Shown: positions 9,059-18,198, numbered from the stretch's first letter. The stretch is DNA of 64,000 nucleotides from Colwellia psychrerythraea (GCF_000764225.1 NZ_JQED01000045.1:57681-121680), one strand, 5' to 3'. Notes: generated by a model from the sequence alone, not told the origin. A program made the numbers and translations.

Positions 9059-9430
9059 TTAGACATGCTGGTCGATTAAGATTGCATTGCCATCAGGGTC
9101 TTTAACAGAGAAACTGGCTGGTCCACTTTCACCATTCATAGATTGTTGTATTATGTCGACACCTTGCCCCTCAAACTCTGTTAAGAGTTCTCTAATGTCG
9201 GTAAAAGATTCTAATGTTTTACAGTCTTTATCCCATCCAGGATTGAAAGTCATTATATTACCTTCAAACATGCCCTGAAATAAACCAATAGTATGTTCTC
9301 CATTTCTAAGTATTAACCAATGTTGAGTTTGATCTCCACCAATAACCTCGAAACCTAGCTTTTGATAAAACAGTTTTGACGCTTCGATGTTACTTACCGC
9401 TAAACTTAGCGAAAATGCACCTAACTTCAT
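9059..9430 (-). CDS. VOC family (glyoxalase/bleomycin-resistance fold) protein
   Basis: The 123-aa protein has the paired beta-alpha-beta-beta-beta modules of the vicinal oxygen chelate superfamily. It starts LGAFSLSLAVSNIEASKLFYQKLGF and ends with VKDPDGNAILIDQ, the last part giving the family's metal-ligand or turn region. Such proteins bind a divalent metal and act as lyases, isomerases, dioxygenases or antibiotic-binding proteins. The sequence does not say which. The gene is monocistronic, between the folE promoter region and the divergent nfeD gene. Confidence 0.85.
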   Translation of the reverse strand: MKLGAFSLSLAVSNIEASKLFYQKLGFEVIGGDQTQHWLILRNGEHTIGLFQGMFEGNIMTFNPGWDKDCKTLESFTDIRELLTEFEGQGVDIIQQSMNGESGPASFSVKDPDGNAILIDQHV

Positions 9431-9662
9431 CTTTTTGCTCCTTAGTTTATTGCTAAAACTTGCTTACCCTAGTAATAGTAGCAACGCTTATACCTTAATA
9501 AAATAAAGGAGTGCTACTAAAGTAACATCAAGAGACTCAAAGCTATACCTTGCGCAATGATTTCAACTTTTTAGCGACCTACCTCACGCTTTCATTTGTT
9601 GGTAACTCTGATCAAAAAACTCAGATTTATAACTATACTGTACATAAGGATGAAGGTGGGAA

Positions 9663-11006
9663 ATGCAGATGCTAAAAAAGATTTTATTTCTTGCAGCTTT
9701 TATTTTGCTTATTCAACAATATGGCAATGCACAGCTAAGTCCATCGCTCAATAACAGTCAGTGGACCGTGCCTGTGCTTTCAATCAATGGTGCGATAGGG
9801 CCTGCCGTAAGTGAATATCTCGTCACAGAAATATCCAAAGCCAATAATGATTCAAGCATTCCGTTAGTCATCATAATGCTAGATACACCCGGTGGTCTTA
9901 GTTCAAGCCTGCGAGAAATCAATCAACAAATTCTAAATTCATCCGTACCTATTGCTTGCTTGGTTCATCCTCAAGGCGCGCGTGCGGCAAGTGCTGGCAC
10001 GTATATGTTGTACGCTTGTCATTATGCCGCTATGGCGCCAGCCACTACGTTAGGTGCCGCTACGCCAGTGAGTTTAGCCCCTGCACCTTCAAATAAAGAT
10101 TCAGATAAAACAAACAAATCGCCTTCAGCTATGGAAAAAAAAGTATTAAATGACGCCATTGCCTATATCCGCTCGTTAGCACAGCTACGCAATAGAAATG
10201 AGCAATGGGCCGAATTAGCCGTCTCTAAAGCGGCAACCCTTACTGCAGAGGAGGCGCTTGCTGAAAATGTTATAAATTTCATTGCTCCAACAGCACAAGC
10301 CTTATTTGCCACTATCCTCAAACAAGACAATTCTGCATATCATTTTTCTGAAGTGACAACTGACAATACACAGCTAAAAACTATCTCGCCCAACTGGCGT
10401 AATGAGTTTATTGCCACGATCACTAATCCAAATATTGCCTATATTTTAATGCTTATAGGGATCTATGGTTTAGTGTTGGAATTTTATAGTCCTGGCATAG
10501 GGGTTGCCGGTATCACTGGGGTGATTTCCCTCTTGATTGCGCTGTATGCTTTTCAACTTTTACCTCTAAATTATTCAGGCTTTGCCCTGTTACTTGTCGG
10601 GATAAGTTTGCTAGTAATTGAGTCGATAATGCCTAGCTTTGGAGTCTTTGGCATCGGGGGAACTGTTGCCTTTGTTCTAGGATCTATTTTTTTAATTGAC
10701 ACTGAGCAACCTCAGTACCAAATTTCATTACCTCTCATAGCTGCTTTTGCTTTTGTATCAATACTCTTTTTTGTTCTTTCTTTGGGATTATTGTGGCGAA
10801 AAAGAAAGGACAAAGTGGTCTCTGGACAAGAAGAGCTTATCGGTGCGATTGCCTTTGCCGAGGCAAGCTATAGTCACAAAGGTTTTGTCCTCATCAATGG
10901 TGAACGTTGGGCGGCAGAATTTAAACATCCAGTCCATCAACATCAAGCCGTTCAGATTAAGGCCATTGAGGGGTTAACCTTAATTACCATTCCTTGTAGA
11001 GAATAG
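9663..11006 (+). CDS. NfeD-family membrane-bound serine protease
   Basis: The 447-aa protein is a long-form NfeD. It has a signal peptide (about 1-24), a ClpP-like serine protease domain (about 30-215), four or five membrane helices (about 255-385) and a C-terminal OB-fold NfeD domain (about 395-447). The protease has the nucleophile motif RAASAGTYM and the preceding LDTPGG loop. Homologues such as PH1510 in archaea cut the C-terminus of the partner stomatin. The slipin gene follows 10 bases downstream, so the two form the usual NfeD-stomatin operon involved in membrane-domain quality control. Two start codons (9663 and 9669) are possible. Confidence 0.92.
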   Translation: MQMLKKILFLAAFILLIQQYGNAQLSPSLNNSQWTVPVLSINGAIGPAVSEYLVTEISKANNDSSIPLVIIMLDTPGGLSSSLREINQQILNSSVPIACLVHPQGARAASAGTYMLYACHYAAMAPATTLGAATPVSLAPAPSNKDSDKTNKSPSAMEKKVLNDAIAYIRSLAQLRNRNEQWAELAVSKAATLTAEEALAENVINFIAPTAQALFATILKQDNSAYHFSEVTTDNTQLKTISPNWRNEFIATITNPNIAYILMLIGIYGLVLEFYSPGIGVAGITGVISLLIALYAFQLLPLNYSGFALLLVGISLLVIESIMPSFGVFGIGGTVAFVLGSIFLIDTEQPQYQISLPLIAAFAFVSILFFVLSLGLLWRKRKDKVVSGQEELIGAIAFAEASYSHKGFVLINGERWAAEFKHPVHQHQAVQIKAIEGLTLITIPCRE

Positions 11007-11016
11007 GAGAACAATC

Positions 11017-11802
11017 ATGGACATTGTGCTTAATAATGCCCAACAAATATTCACCGTTGTGGTCATTATTCTATTAATTGCCTTACTACTTAGTGCCTTT
11101 AGAATTTTGCGTGAATATGAACGTGGTGTTGTATTTTTCCTTGGACGTTTTGACAAAGTCAAAGGACCAGGTTTAGTTATTATCATTCCATTAATTCAAC
11201 AACTTGTTCGCGTTGATTTACGCACAGTCGTTATGGACGTACCAAGCCAAGATGTCATTAGTCGAGATAACGTATCAGTTAGAGTCAATGCGGTAATTTA
11301 TTTCCGGGTTATTGATGCACAAAAAGCGATAATCAATGTCGAAAATTACTTGCAAGCTACATCACAATTAGCTCAAACCACCTTGCGGTCTGTCTTGGGT
11401 CAACACGAATTAGATGAAATGTTGGCAAGCAGAGAAATGCTTAATATCGATATTCAAGAAATTTTAGACGCGAGAACCGATGGTTGGGGCATAAAAGTCT
11501 CTAATGTTGAAATAAAACATGTCGATCTTAATGAAACCATGATTAGAGCCATAGCAAAACAAGCTGAAGCAGAAAGAACCCGTCGAGCCAAAGTTATTCA
11601 TGCGTTAGGGGAAATGGAAGCGGCAGAAAAATTGAGTGAAGCGGCCAATAAACTGAGCTCTGAGCCTAATGCAATAATGCTACGTTACTTACAAACCTTG
11701 ACAGAAATTGCAGAAGAGAAAAACTCTACGATATTATTTCCTCTACCCATGGAGTTGCTAAAAGGGTTATTTGGCCCCAAAAATGATGAGGAGAAACAAT
11801 AG
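11017..11802 (+). CDS. Slipin (stomatin/prohibitin-type SPFH protein)
   Basis: The 261-aa protein has one N-terminal membrane segment (residues 10-30), then an SPFH/Band-7 domain starting REYERGVVFFLGRFDKVKGPG and continuing to about 190, then an Ala/Glu-rich coiled-coil helix (about 185-225) and a short hydrophobic tail. These proteins assemble into oligomers on the cytoplasmic membrane and organise membrane domains. It lies 10 bases after the NfeD protease gene with a GGAGAA ribosome site, and the protease's likely target is the slipin C-terminus. The hydrophobic C-terminal stretch ILFPLPMELLKGLFG is the kind of segment that stomatin-cutting NfeD enzymes recognise. Confidence 0.93.
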   Translation: MDIVLNNAQQIFTVVVIILLIALLLSAFRILREYERGVVFFLGRFDKVKGPGLVIIIPLIQQLVRVDLRTVVMDVPSQDVISRDNVSVRVNAVIYFRVIDAQKAIINVENYLQATSQLAQTTLRSVLGQHELDEMLASREMLNIDIQEILDARTDGWGIKVSNVEIKHVDLNETMIRAIAKQAEAERTRRAKVIHALGEMEAAEKLSEAANKLSSEPNAIMLRYLQTLTEIAEEKNSTILFPLPMELLKGLFGPKNDEEKQ

Positions 11803-11856
11803 CTCTATCATTTGATCGTACTCGTTAGTATCTGGATAGTACTTCGAGCAGAACGT

Positions 11857-13113
11857 CTAGCATTGTATTTTAGGGATATCACGCCATTGGCTGGTGTACT
11901 GAGGGCTTAAAAACGCTCGTCGCATTTGCCACCTTTCATGTTGTCCTTCAGCAGCCAGTTTTAATGTGCTATCTCCGTATCTATGGTTTATATTATCTAG
12001 GCATTTCATTACGTTACTATTTGTGTGATCGGGCATAAATAAGTCTGGCTGTATAAACATTTTACTCGTTAATTCGATTGCCCCTACACCACAACGATAA
12101 AAAGGTATACCTGCTTGATAGATAGTATCAATGACTTGGTTGACGGCATTCGCCATCTCACAAGTATTCTCGGTAGCTAAGATAAAAGGATAAGCAATAG
12201 CTTGCTTGTAATATAAGTCATCATGTGGCGAGCTAGAGGCAAATATCATTAATTTTTTAATGAGTGAATTTTGCCTTCTTACTTTACGTCCAACGATAGC
12301 TGCATGCGTGACCAACGCTGAGCGAAGCTCATCTTTTGTGGTAATACGCTGTCCAAAACTTCGCGTTGAAAAAATTTCTTTTTTGGGGGACTTTACCTCA
12401 TCCCATGACAAGCAGTTGATACCATTTAATTCATTCACGGTTCTTTCAGTCACCACACTAAACTGTTTTCGAATATGCTTAGCATCTTGCTCCGCTAACT
12501 GCGCAGCAGTGCTAATTCCCTCAAGTCGTAATCGTTTGGCTATTTTTCTTCCAATGCCCCATATATCATCAACATTCATGCGACCGAGTATTTCATCTCT
12601 GCTTGTTTTGCTATTAATAACAGCAACCCCATTAAATCCAGACAGTTTTTTGGCGGCATGGTTTGCTGCTTTAGATAATGTTGCAGTATCCCCAAAGCCA
12701 ACACCTACAGGCAGTCTAGTTTCCTTCCAAATAGCCTTTCTTATTTGCTTACCGTATTCATGCCAATCTTTTATACAGCTTTCATAATGATCAAAATATA
12801 AAAAAGACTCATCAATTGAGTAGATATATTGGTTATCACAAAAACGGCCAATAACGTTCATCATTCGTTCACTTAAATCGGCATACAGCTCATAATTTGA
12901 AGAACGAATAACCACACTATGCTTTTCCAGCAATGCTTTCACTTGAAAGTACGGTATAAATTTGGGAATGCCAAGACGTCTTGCAAGTGGGCAAACAGCA
13001 CATATACAACCATCGTTATTGGTTAATACGACAACTGGCTTATTGCGTATGCTTGGGTCAAAAACTTTTTCAGCACTAGCATAAAATGATACTGCATCAA
13101 CTAAAGCATACAT
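11857..13113 (-). CDS. umuC: DNA polymerase V catalytic subunit UmuC (Y family)
   Basis: This 418-aa Y-family polymerase carries out error-prone translesion synthesis with UmuD'. Catalytic carboxylates are visible: Asp6 in MYALVDAVSFYAS and Asp101-Glu102 in YSIDESF. Helix-hairpin-helix residues DIWGIGRKIAKRL lie near 190, and the little-finger domain follows. The length is as expected (E. coli UmuC is 422 aa), and there is no frameshift. It overlaps the end of umuD by 13 bases, indicating translational coupling. It is convergent with the slipin gene. Confidence 0.95.
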   Translation of the reverse strand: MYALVDAVSFYASAEKVFDPSIRNKPVVVLTNNDGCICAVCPLARRLGIPKFIPYFQVKALLEKHSVVIRSSNYELYADLSERMMNVIGRFCDNQYIYSIDESFLYFDHYESCIKDWHEYGKQIRKAIWKETRLPVGVGFGDTATLSKAANHAAKKLSGFNGVAVINSKTSRDEILGRMNVDDIWGIGRKIAKRLRLEGISTAAQLAEQDAKHIRKQFSVVTERTVNELNGINCLSWDEVKSPKKEIFSTRSFGQRITTKDELRSALVTHAAIVGRKVRRQNSLIKKLMIFASSSPHDDLYYKQAIAYPFILATENTCEMANAVNQVIDTIYQAGIPFYRCGVGAIELTSKMFIQPDLFMPDHTNSNVMKCLDNINHRYGDSTLKLAAEGQHERWQMRRAFLSPQYTSQWRDIPKIQC

Positions 13114-13514
13114 GCGGCTAACTCTGGAGATTTGTGGTGCAAGCGAATAGAGCGAGTAACAACACCCTCTAATGAGAATTCATCTTCAGGGGTAATTGAT
13201 ACTGGCGCAAAGTCAGCAGAAGCAGATAATAACCTCGCTTGTACCTTATCGATTAACTTGCAAACAAAGCAGCCATTGTAATTGGCCACAATAACATCAC
13301 CATTTCTAGCCGTTAACGATCTGTCAACAATAAGAATATCGCCATCAAAGATACCAACACCCTTCATTGACTGACCAGAGGCCTGACCAATGAAGGTGGC
13401 ATTGGGATGTTTAATGATTAACTGGTCAAGCGATAAACCTAATTCTTTATATTCTGCTGCCGGAGATTCAAAGCCCGAAATACCAGCTTCGGCATATATT
13501 GGAATAACTTTCAT
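13101..13514 (-). CDS. umuD: DNA polymerase V accessory protein UmuD (LexA-like autoprotease)
   Basis: The 137-aa S24-family protein is cleaved on RecA filaments to give active UmuD'. The catalytic dyad is Ser49 (ASGQSMKG) and Lys86 (VCKLIDK). Their spacing of 37 residues equals that of E. coli Ser60/Lys97. The cleavage site is likely in GISGFESPAAEY, after residue 13, aligned with QCGFPSPAADY in E. coli. The N-terminal arm is therefore about 11 residues shorter than in E. coli. A consensus LexA box lies just upstream, so expression is SOS-controlled. Confidence 0.94.
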   Translation of the reverse strand: MKVIPIYAEAGISGFESPAAEYKELGLSLDQLIIKHPNATFIGQASGQSMKGVGIFDGDILIVDRSLTARNGDVIVANYNGCFVCKLIDKVQARLLSASADFAPVSITPEDEFSLEGVVTRSIRLHHKSPELAACML

Positions 13515-13531
13515 ATAAAAACCACACTACA

Positions 13532-13547
13532 CTGTAATTACATACAG
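13532..13547 (-). promoter_or_regulatory. LexA (SOS) box of umuDC
   Basis: The bases CTGTAATTACATACAG match the gammaproteobacterial LexA consensus CTGT-N8-ACAG exactly, 18 bases before the umuD ATG. The box sits inside a longer inverted repeat: 17-base arms 13520-13536 and 13543-13559 with one mismatch (position 13549). On the umuD strand TATACT (13551-13546) is a likely -10 element overlapping the operator. Confidence 0.93.
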
Positions 13548-13559
13548 TATAGTGTGGTT

Positions 13560-13924
13560 TGCTTAATTTATGAAGTACTGAACTCTATAATTATGCTTTT
13601 ATGGCAGTATCTATCTTCATTTTTAGTTAATTTATTATTCTAATCTAGAGTACTTTTCTGATGAGCTAATATAGGTGGAGTGTTTATACAATAGGAGGAA
13701 AAGTTAACGATAACAGTATTACAAATATAGTTTTGCTTACAATAGTATCTCTCCTTAGAGGTCGATTAAGTAACGCGTAACCGTAAAAATCAATATAAAA
13801 CAAATGATTAGAGTAACAAGTCAATTGATTCGTAAATGAAAGAAAAATGACTAATACACTTTGTTATGCGTACCAAATTTATTTTACTAGGCTAACTAAA
13901 GGTGATTTGAAGTGGTATTTTTAT
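13560..13924. other. Gene-free interval between umuD promoter and a STAS-like gene
   Basis: This stretch holds the umuDC upstream promoter region. I see no coding frame, RNA gene or strong hairpin in it. It is very AT-rich. Confidence 0.5.
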
Positions 13925-14284
13925 TTATTGTAACCAAGAAAGTGCATCATCTCGCTCAGAGAACACTTCAATATTTAACGTTGCAGAGCTAGGAATAGAC
14001 GCCGAAAATTCTGCACTCATCTTGGCCAGTTTATTAGGGGCAAATATTGCTATTTTATCTATGGTCGGCAAAGTACCGAAATGAATGAGTGCATCAAGTT
14101 GGGTAGAATAAGAATTGCTTTTATTGATCAGTAATGAAAATGAGCCGCTAAATAGCGAGAGCAATAAGTGGTGAAGTTCATTCACCATGTCGAGGGTAAT
14201 GTCTACGCCACTATCAACCGTAATTTCGACAATGTCATTACTAAGTACGCTGACTTTGGCAAATGATATTTGATGTATCCCCAT
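13925..14284 (-). CDS. Small STAS/SpoIIAA-like fold protein, function unknown
   Basis: The 119-aa protein has no signal peptide or membrane segment. Its alternating pattern resembles the small STAS/SpoIIAA-like proteins of marine bacteria: a strand (ISFAKVSVLSNDIVEITVDSG), a helix (TLDMVNELHHLLLSLF), a strand (SFSLLINKSN), and a later strand (DKIAIFAPN) followed by a helix and a C-terminal ERDDALSWL helix. Such stand-alone domains may bind nucleotides or lipids, but none is characterised closely enough to assign a role. The ATG is preceded by AGGGATT. It stands alone, downstream of an MtfA-like gene on the same strand with 106 bases between. Confidence 0.65.
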   Translation of the reverse strand: MGIHQISFAKVSVLSNDIVEITVDSGVDITLDMVNELHHLLLSLFSGSFSLLINKSNSYSTQLDALIHFGTLPTIDKIAIFAPNKLAKMSAEFSASIPSSATLNIEVFSERDDALSWLQ

Positions 14285-14390
14285 ATATTTATTGAATCCC
14301 TATTGTCACTTTGTTATTCCTTAACAAAGCGTAGTATAGCTAAATATAAAATGTTGTCATCTGTTTTATAATATTGATTAATTTAACCTT

Positions 14391-15209
14391 TTACCAATGA
14401 ATTGGGTCAACTTTGTAGTAAGCGGCTAATTGCCGATACAGTGCAGGATGCTCTATAGATAGTTGTCTAGATTTTTCAAAGAAAACCTCACTAGCAACAG
14501 CAAAAAATTCTGCAGGCTCAGTTGCACCATAATAATCAAATATCGATGGCGTCCCAGCTGCCGCTTGTTTTTGTAGTATACTAAATTGTTGTGAAAAAAT
14601 TGTAGACCAACATTGATAGCTTTGGTCTTTACCTAAAATAGGGGCGCCATTAGCTTTACCATTTTCTTGATCTAACTGATGCGCAAATTCATGGATCACT
14701 ACATTGTGGCCATCATTGGGGAGTTCTGCGCCTTGCAGACTATCTTGCCAAGATAATACAATTTTACCAAAGTCCCAAGATTCGCCAGCTAAAGCGACTT
14801 TTTTTGTAAATTGAACACCATCAGCATTACGTTGGCTTTGCTCTTTAAGAAAAGCGCTTGGGTAGATTAAAATTGTTTTTAATTTAGGATAATAATCTGT
14901 TTTTCTATTTAGCAGTAATAAACAAGCTTGCGCCGCAATGGTAATTTTTATTTCTTCAGTTATTTTAATGCCGTTACAACCGATAAAGTTTTTTTCTGCA
15001 ATAAATACTTGGATATGTTGCTTAAGTTGTAGCTGTAAATCTACGGGCATTTGCTTAAAATATGGCATTCTTTGCTGAATTATTTTACGCCATTGCTTTT
15101 TAAAAGGCCGACTTCTTATTTTATCGCGTTGATGTTCGCGCCAATATGGCTTTGCCACTAAATAGCCAATAATCGCAATACCAATAAATAGAGGCAAAAG
15201 AATAATCAA
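14391..15209 (-). CDS. MtfA-like zinc metallopeptidase (M90 family)
   Basis: This 272-aa protein has the zinc-peptidase motif HEFAHQLD (His173, Glu174, His177) typical of MtfA/YeeI (M90). E. coli MtfA is an aminopeptidase that binds the Mlc repressor and so affects glucose uptake. Upstream of the motif is WDFGKIVLSWQDS, also conserved in the family, and a downstream glutamate (EPAEFFAVASEVFFE) supplies the third zinc ligand. Unlike soluble E. coli MtfA, an N-terminal hydrophobic segment (residues 1-18) anchors it to the membrane, a form common in marine gammaproteobacteria. Whether it acts on Mlc here is unknown. Confidence 0.88.
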   Translation of the reverse strand: MIILLPLFIGIAIIGYLVAKPYWREHQRDKIRSRPFKKQWRKIIQQRMPYFKQMPVDLQLQLKQHIQVFIAEKNFIGCNGIKITEEIKITIAAQACLLLLNRKTDYYPKLKTILIYPSAFLKEQSQRNADGVQFTKKVALAGESWDFGKIVLSWQDSLQGAELPNDGHNVVIHEFAHQLDQENGKANGAPILGKDQSYQCWSTIFSQQFSILQKQAAAGTPSIFDYYGATEPAEFFAVASEVFFEKSRQLSIEHPALYRQLAAYYKVDPIHW

Positions 15210-15323
15210 AATAAAACCTTAATAATACCAATACATTAAAATAGTGAGCTTTATTCATATCTTGGTATGAATTAAGACAATTTCAAGCGCATTTGGTTTT
15301 CAACCTTCATCATAATAACAATA

Positions 15324-15365
15324 GTGCTCAGTACCACTACACAATATTCAGCTAGCACTGAGCAC
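15324..15365 (-). terminator. Terminator-like hairpin after the CapA-family gene
   Basis: The perfect 9-bp arms GTGCTCAGT (15324-15332) and ACTGAGCAC (15357-15365) are separated by 24 bases. On the - strand the stem is followed by a T-rich TATTGTTATTATG stretch. It lies 20 bases past the stop codon of the CapA-family gene. Confidence 0.5.
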
Positions 15366-15384
15366 GGCTATAACATGAGATTGA

Positions 15385-17517
15385 TTACTTGGTAATAACA
15401 ACCACAGTGTTTTGTTTGGTGTTGGTCCTTGCTTTGGATAAACCTAAGTAAGCGGGTTGTCGACTATCGATAGAAAAGAATGGCGGTACGGGGTTGTCTG
15501 TAAAAGCGCTATGCCATTCAATAACAGCAAAGTCGTCAATATCTAATTGCGTTGTGCTGCCATCAACCAATTCAGCTTCAACCATTACACGGTAGCTTTT
15601 GTAGCCTATTCTGGGGGAGTTATAATCAACCTCCACGTTTTGCCAGGTATCTGAGCCATTTAATTCGACAGTGTTAATTAAGTGTTTAGGGCTATTTTCA
15701 AAGGCATCAAATAACTTTTGTCTCTTTTTTCTTCCTTGCCAGTAATAATGCAATTTAACGGCTTTTTTACTTAGATAACTGGCTTTAATGGTGACCTGTC
15801 TACTGGCAGAATAAACACGCCAAAAACTTTTTACACCAAAGGTGGTTGAGTGTTGATCATTAAGCGCTAAAGCAATACTTGAATTACCGCTATCACCATA
15901 ATTGTTTAAAGACATTACACTTCTATCAAAAAACAAACCACGTTCTGAGCTATCAAAGGTAGAGAAGCTTTCAAAGTCACTGCCATTAACTAAGTTTTTA
16001 CCTAAACGATATTTCACCTTTTTATCTTCGATAAAAACCTCAGTAAGCTGTTGATGCCATGGTAAGTGATACAAGCTGGCTATGTTGCTGTCTTGCGCAA
16101 AAGTTAGCTCATGCTTAGTGCCTGAATTAATATCACCCTTTGTCGTAATAGAGCCATTATCCAATGATTTAACGGTAACTACTGGTGTTTTTGCTATGAT
16201 GACACCGTGACCACCAGACTGGCTAATAACGGTATTTCTAACCTTAGAAAGTTCAGTTAAACGCTTCATCACAGTATAACGATTAGTACCTGTAGCAGGC
16301 GTGGGTTTATAACCCTTAACATATAAAGGTACTATCTCAGCGCGATGAAATTTGCCCTCATCTAACCAAACATACAAAATAAAGCTGTGTTTTGTTGCAC
16401 TAAAATTTTGGTCAAAGATAAAGTTGCCCATAGAGTATGCAATTAACTTATTATCATAAAGCTCTAACCCTTGGGTTACGTGAGGATGATGGGCAATAGC
16501 AAGTGCAGCGCCATTATCTAAGGCGGATTTTAATCTTTGCTCGGTAACACCTGTTGGGCTGTTGGCGTATTCTTGGCTACCATGATATTGCACTACCGTG
16601 ACCCTATCTTGACTCACTTCTTGTTGCACCGAGTTAACAATATTAGCCATTGAACCATATGCGGCACCGCCGTGTTGATGATTAGCAGTTTGTGAAGGCT
16701 CAGATCGCCCTTCCCAACCGACGTAGCCTAACATAGAAAAATGGGTCTCTTTTATCGTATCTCTATGTGCTTTTAGCGCTTGTTTTTCATTCATACCCGC
16801 ACCAGAAAACGCCAGTGTACTCTTTTGTAAAAAGGCTAAAGTAGACGCCATGCCTGGTTCTAAATAATCATAGGTATGATTGTTACCTAAACTCACATAA
16901 TCAACGCCCGCCCACACTAAAGCATCGAGTATTTCAGGTCTCGAATAGAAAGTAACTGACTTAGGAGCACGTTCACCAGGTGTGTTATTTGCGATTTGCG
17001 TTTCTAAATTCACCGCGGCGTAATCGGCGATACTCATATAAGGTTTTATATTTTCAACAATCGCCTTACTATCGCTAAGCCTAGTCTCAGGATGAATCAA
17101 AATTGAATCGCCAAAGTAAGGTTTATAATAACGGCGATCCATCATGACATCGCCACCAAAAGCTAACATTACCCGTTTAGCTTTCTTGCGAACTAAAGTA
17201 AGGTCTGCAATAGCGGCATTTACGTTTTTCTTCTTCTGGGCGAAAAGTTCATAATGACTAAAAGTTTGAATGTTTTTGAAGTAGTCTTTTTTGACAAAAT
17301 TAAGTTGATAAATATCTTTAGTGACGGTCGCTATAGTAAATCGCCCGTGTTTATCGCTAGTGACTGATTTATTATTCAGATTTATCGTGACCTTACTAAG
17401 GGGGAGTTGCGATTCGTCGAGCAACCGGCCACTAATATTGACCATTTCATTTGCTTTAACATTGTGGTGAAAACATAAAGCCGCGGTTAAAATTATTATT
17501 GTTATAAGCTTTTGCAT
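15385..17517 (-). CDS. CapA-family metallophosphatase-fold protein with N-terminal regulatory-like domain
   Basis: The 710-aa exported protein has a signal peptide (residues 1-22), then a carboxypeptidase-regulatory-like beta-sandwich (about 25-100), then a PGA_cap/CapA domain (about 112-390), and a 300-residue C-terminal region rich in beta strands. The CapA domain has AFGGDVMMDRR, NLETQI, LGNNHTYDY, QYHGSQEY, AHHPHVTQG and YSMGNFIFDQ, giving the metal-ligand residues of the calcineurin-like fold. CapA proteins in Bacillus take part in poly-gamma-glutamate synthesis or export; many Gram-negative members have no known substrate. The beta-rich C-terminus could bind carbohydrate or polymer. No capBC genes are nearby, so a capsule role is not supported. 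Confidence 0.85.
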   Translation of the reverse strand: MQKLITIIILTAALCFHHNVKANEMVNISGRLLDESQLPLSKVTINLNNKSVTSDKHGRFTIATVTKDIYQLNFVKKDYFKNIQTFSHYELFAQKKKNVNAAIADLTLVRKKAKRVMLAFGGDVMMDRRYYKPYFGDSILIHPETRLSDSKAIVENIKPYMSIADYAAVNLETQIANNTPGERAPKSVTFYSRPEILDALVWAGVDYVSLGNNHTYDYLEPGMASTLAFLQKSTLAFSGAGMNEKQALKAHRDTIKETHFSMLGYVGWEGRSEPSQTANHQHGGAAYGSMANIVNSVQQEVSQDRVTVVQYHGSQEYANSPTGVTEQRLKSALDNGAALAIAHHPHVTQGLELYDNKLIAYSMGNFIFDQNFSATKHSFILYVWLDEGKFHRAEIVPLYVKGYKPTPATGTNRYTVMKRLTELSKVRNTVISQSGGHGVIIAKTPVVTVKSLDNGSITTKGDINSGTKHELTFAQDSNIASLYHLPWHQQLTEVFIEDKKVKYRLGKNLVNGSDFESFSTFDSSERGLFFDRSVMSLNNYGDSGNSSIALALNDQHSTTFGVKSFWRVYSASRQVTIKASYLSKKAVKLHYYWQGRKKRQKLFDAFENSPKHLINTVELNGSDTWQNVEVDYNSPRIGYKSYRVMVEAELVDGSTTQLDIDDFAVIEWHSAFTDNPVPPFFSIDSRQPAYLGLSKARTNTKQNTVVVITK

Positions 17518-17802
17518 ACTTGTTCCAAGTCTGTAACCCTTAAAGAGGCTATTAATAAGTAGTCAATCAAGTATATACAAACAAAAATAATAAATTCATT
17601 CTTATCTTTAGATGCCATATAACCTGAAGGCATGGGTAAAAAACTCGTTGAGTTAACCCTAAATTTTTGCGCTAGTTGCCAGGCTAAACAAGGCATAACC
17701 TAGCTTTATGACTAAGCAAAGCTTAAGTCTTTTCATTTATCAAAATAAAATTACATGATGTGAACTCAAGGTAATTCATAACGCTTTAAAAAGGTGAAGG
17801 TA

Positions 17803-18003
17803 ATGACTGATACTGACAAGACCCAAGGGCAATTGATAACAAACAAAGACATAAAGGATGATTTTTCTTCTAGTTCTGTCACAGGCTCAACAAAAGTTGG
17901 CAACTCAAGAAATAAGCAGGTTAATGTGAAGAAATCTCCACTAATGCGATGTTTTGATTTAGTAGAAGAAGCAAACTATAGCTATGTATTAGGCTACAAC
18001 TAA
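17803..18003 (+). CDS. Small hypothetical protein
   Basis: This 66-aa frame starts at ATG 17803, with AAGGTGA at 17791-17797 as a well-spaced ribosome site. A GTG at 17794 is in frame but would overlap that site. The protein is hydrophilic and Ser/Lys/Asn-rich for its first 45 residues, and ends with a conserved-looking segment RCFDLVEEANYSYVLGYN. There is no signal peptide and I do not recognise the family. It is free-standing, divergent from the CapA-family gene. It may be a small regulatory or structural protein, or a chance frame. Confidence 0.4.
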   Translation: MTDTDKTQGQLITNKDIKDDFSSSSVTGSTKVGNSRNKQVNVKKSPLMRCFDLVEEANYSYVLGYN

Positions 18004-18136
18004 TACAAGCTGTAGCAGCTAAAAAAAGCGCTGAACCGTTAACTCACTAGTTATTAAGTCACTCTTTTGAAATACACGCTATATTAAGTGATTCAGTTGC
18101 GTTTTGATAAAACCGGAAAATTAATTACTTTGGTAA

Positions 18137-18198
18137 TAACAGCACTTCATGTTGATAAGCCATATCAACTACTTGGTTATCAACATGAAGTGCTGTTA
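18137..18198. other. Perfect 22-bp inverted repeat (long hairpin)
   Basis: The arms 18137-18158 (TAACAGCACTTCATGTTGATAA) and 18177-18198 are exact reverse complements over 22 bases and enclose an 18-base loop. No run of T follows, so it is not a standard terminator. It is far from both flanking genes (134 bases past a small + strand gene and 430 bases beyond the deacylase stop). Confidence 0.85.

Noticed and set aside
15385..17517. CapA gene as part of a poly-gamma-glutamate capsule operon
   Set aside because: No capB or capC homologue is in the window, and CapA-family proteins occur widely without capsule genes.
17502..17696. A 64-codon frame on the - strand overlapping the start of the CapA-family gene
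   Set aside because: It has no family likeness and overlaps the start of a clear gene by 16 bases. The composition is not protein-like and no ribosome site is evident.
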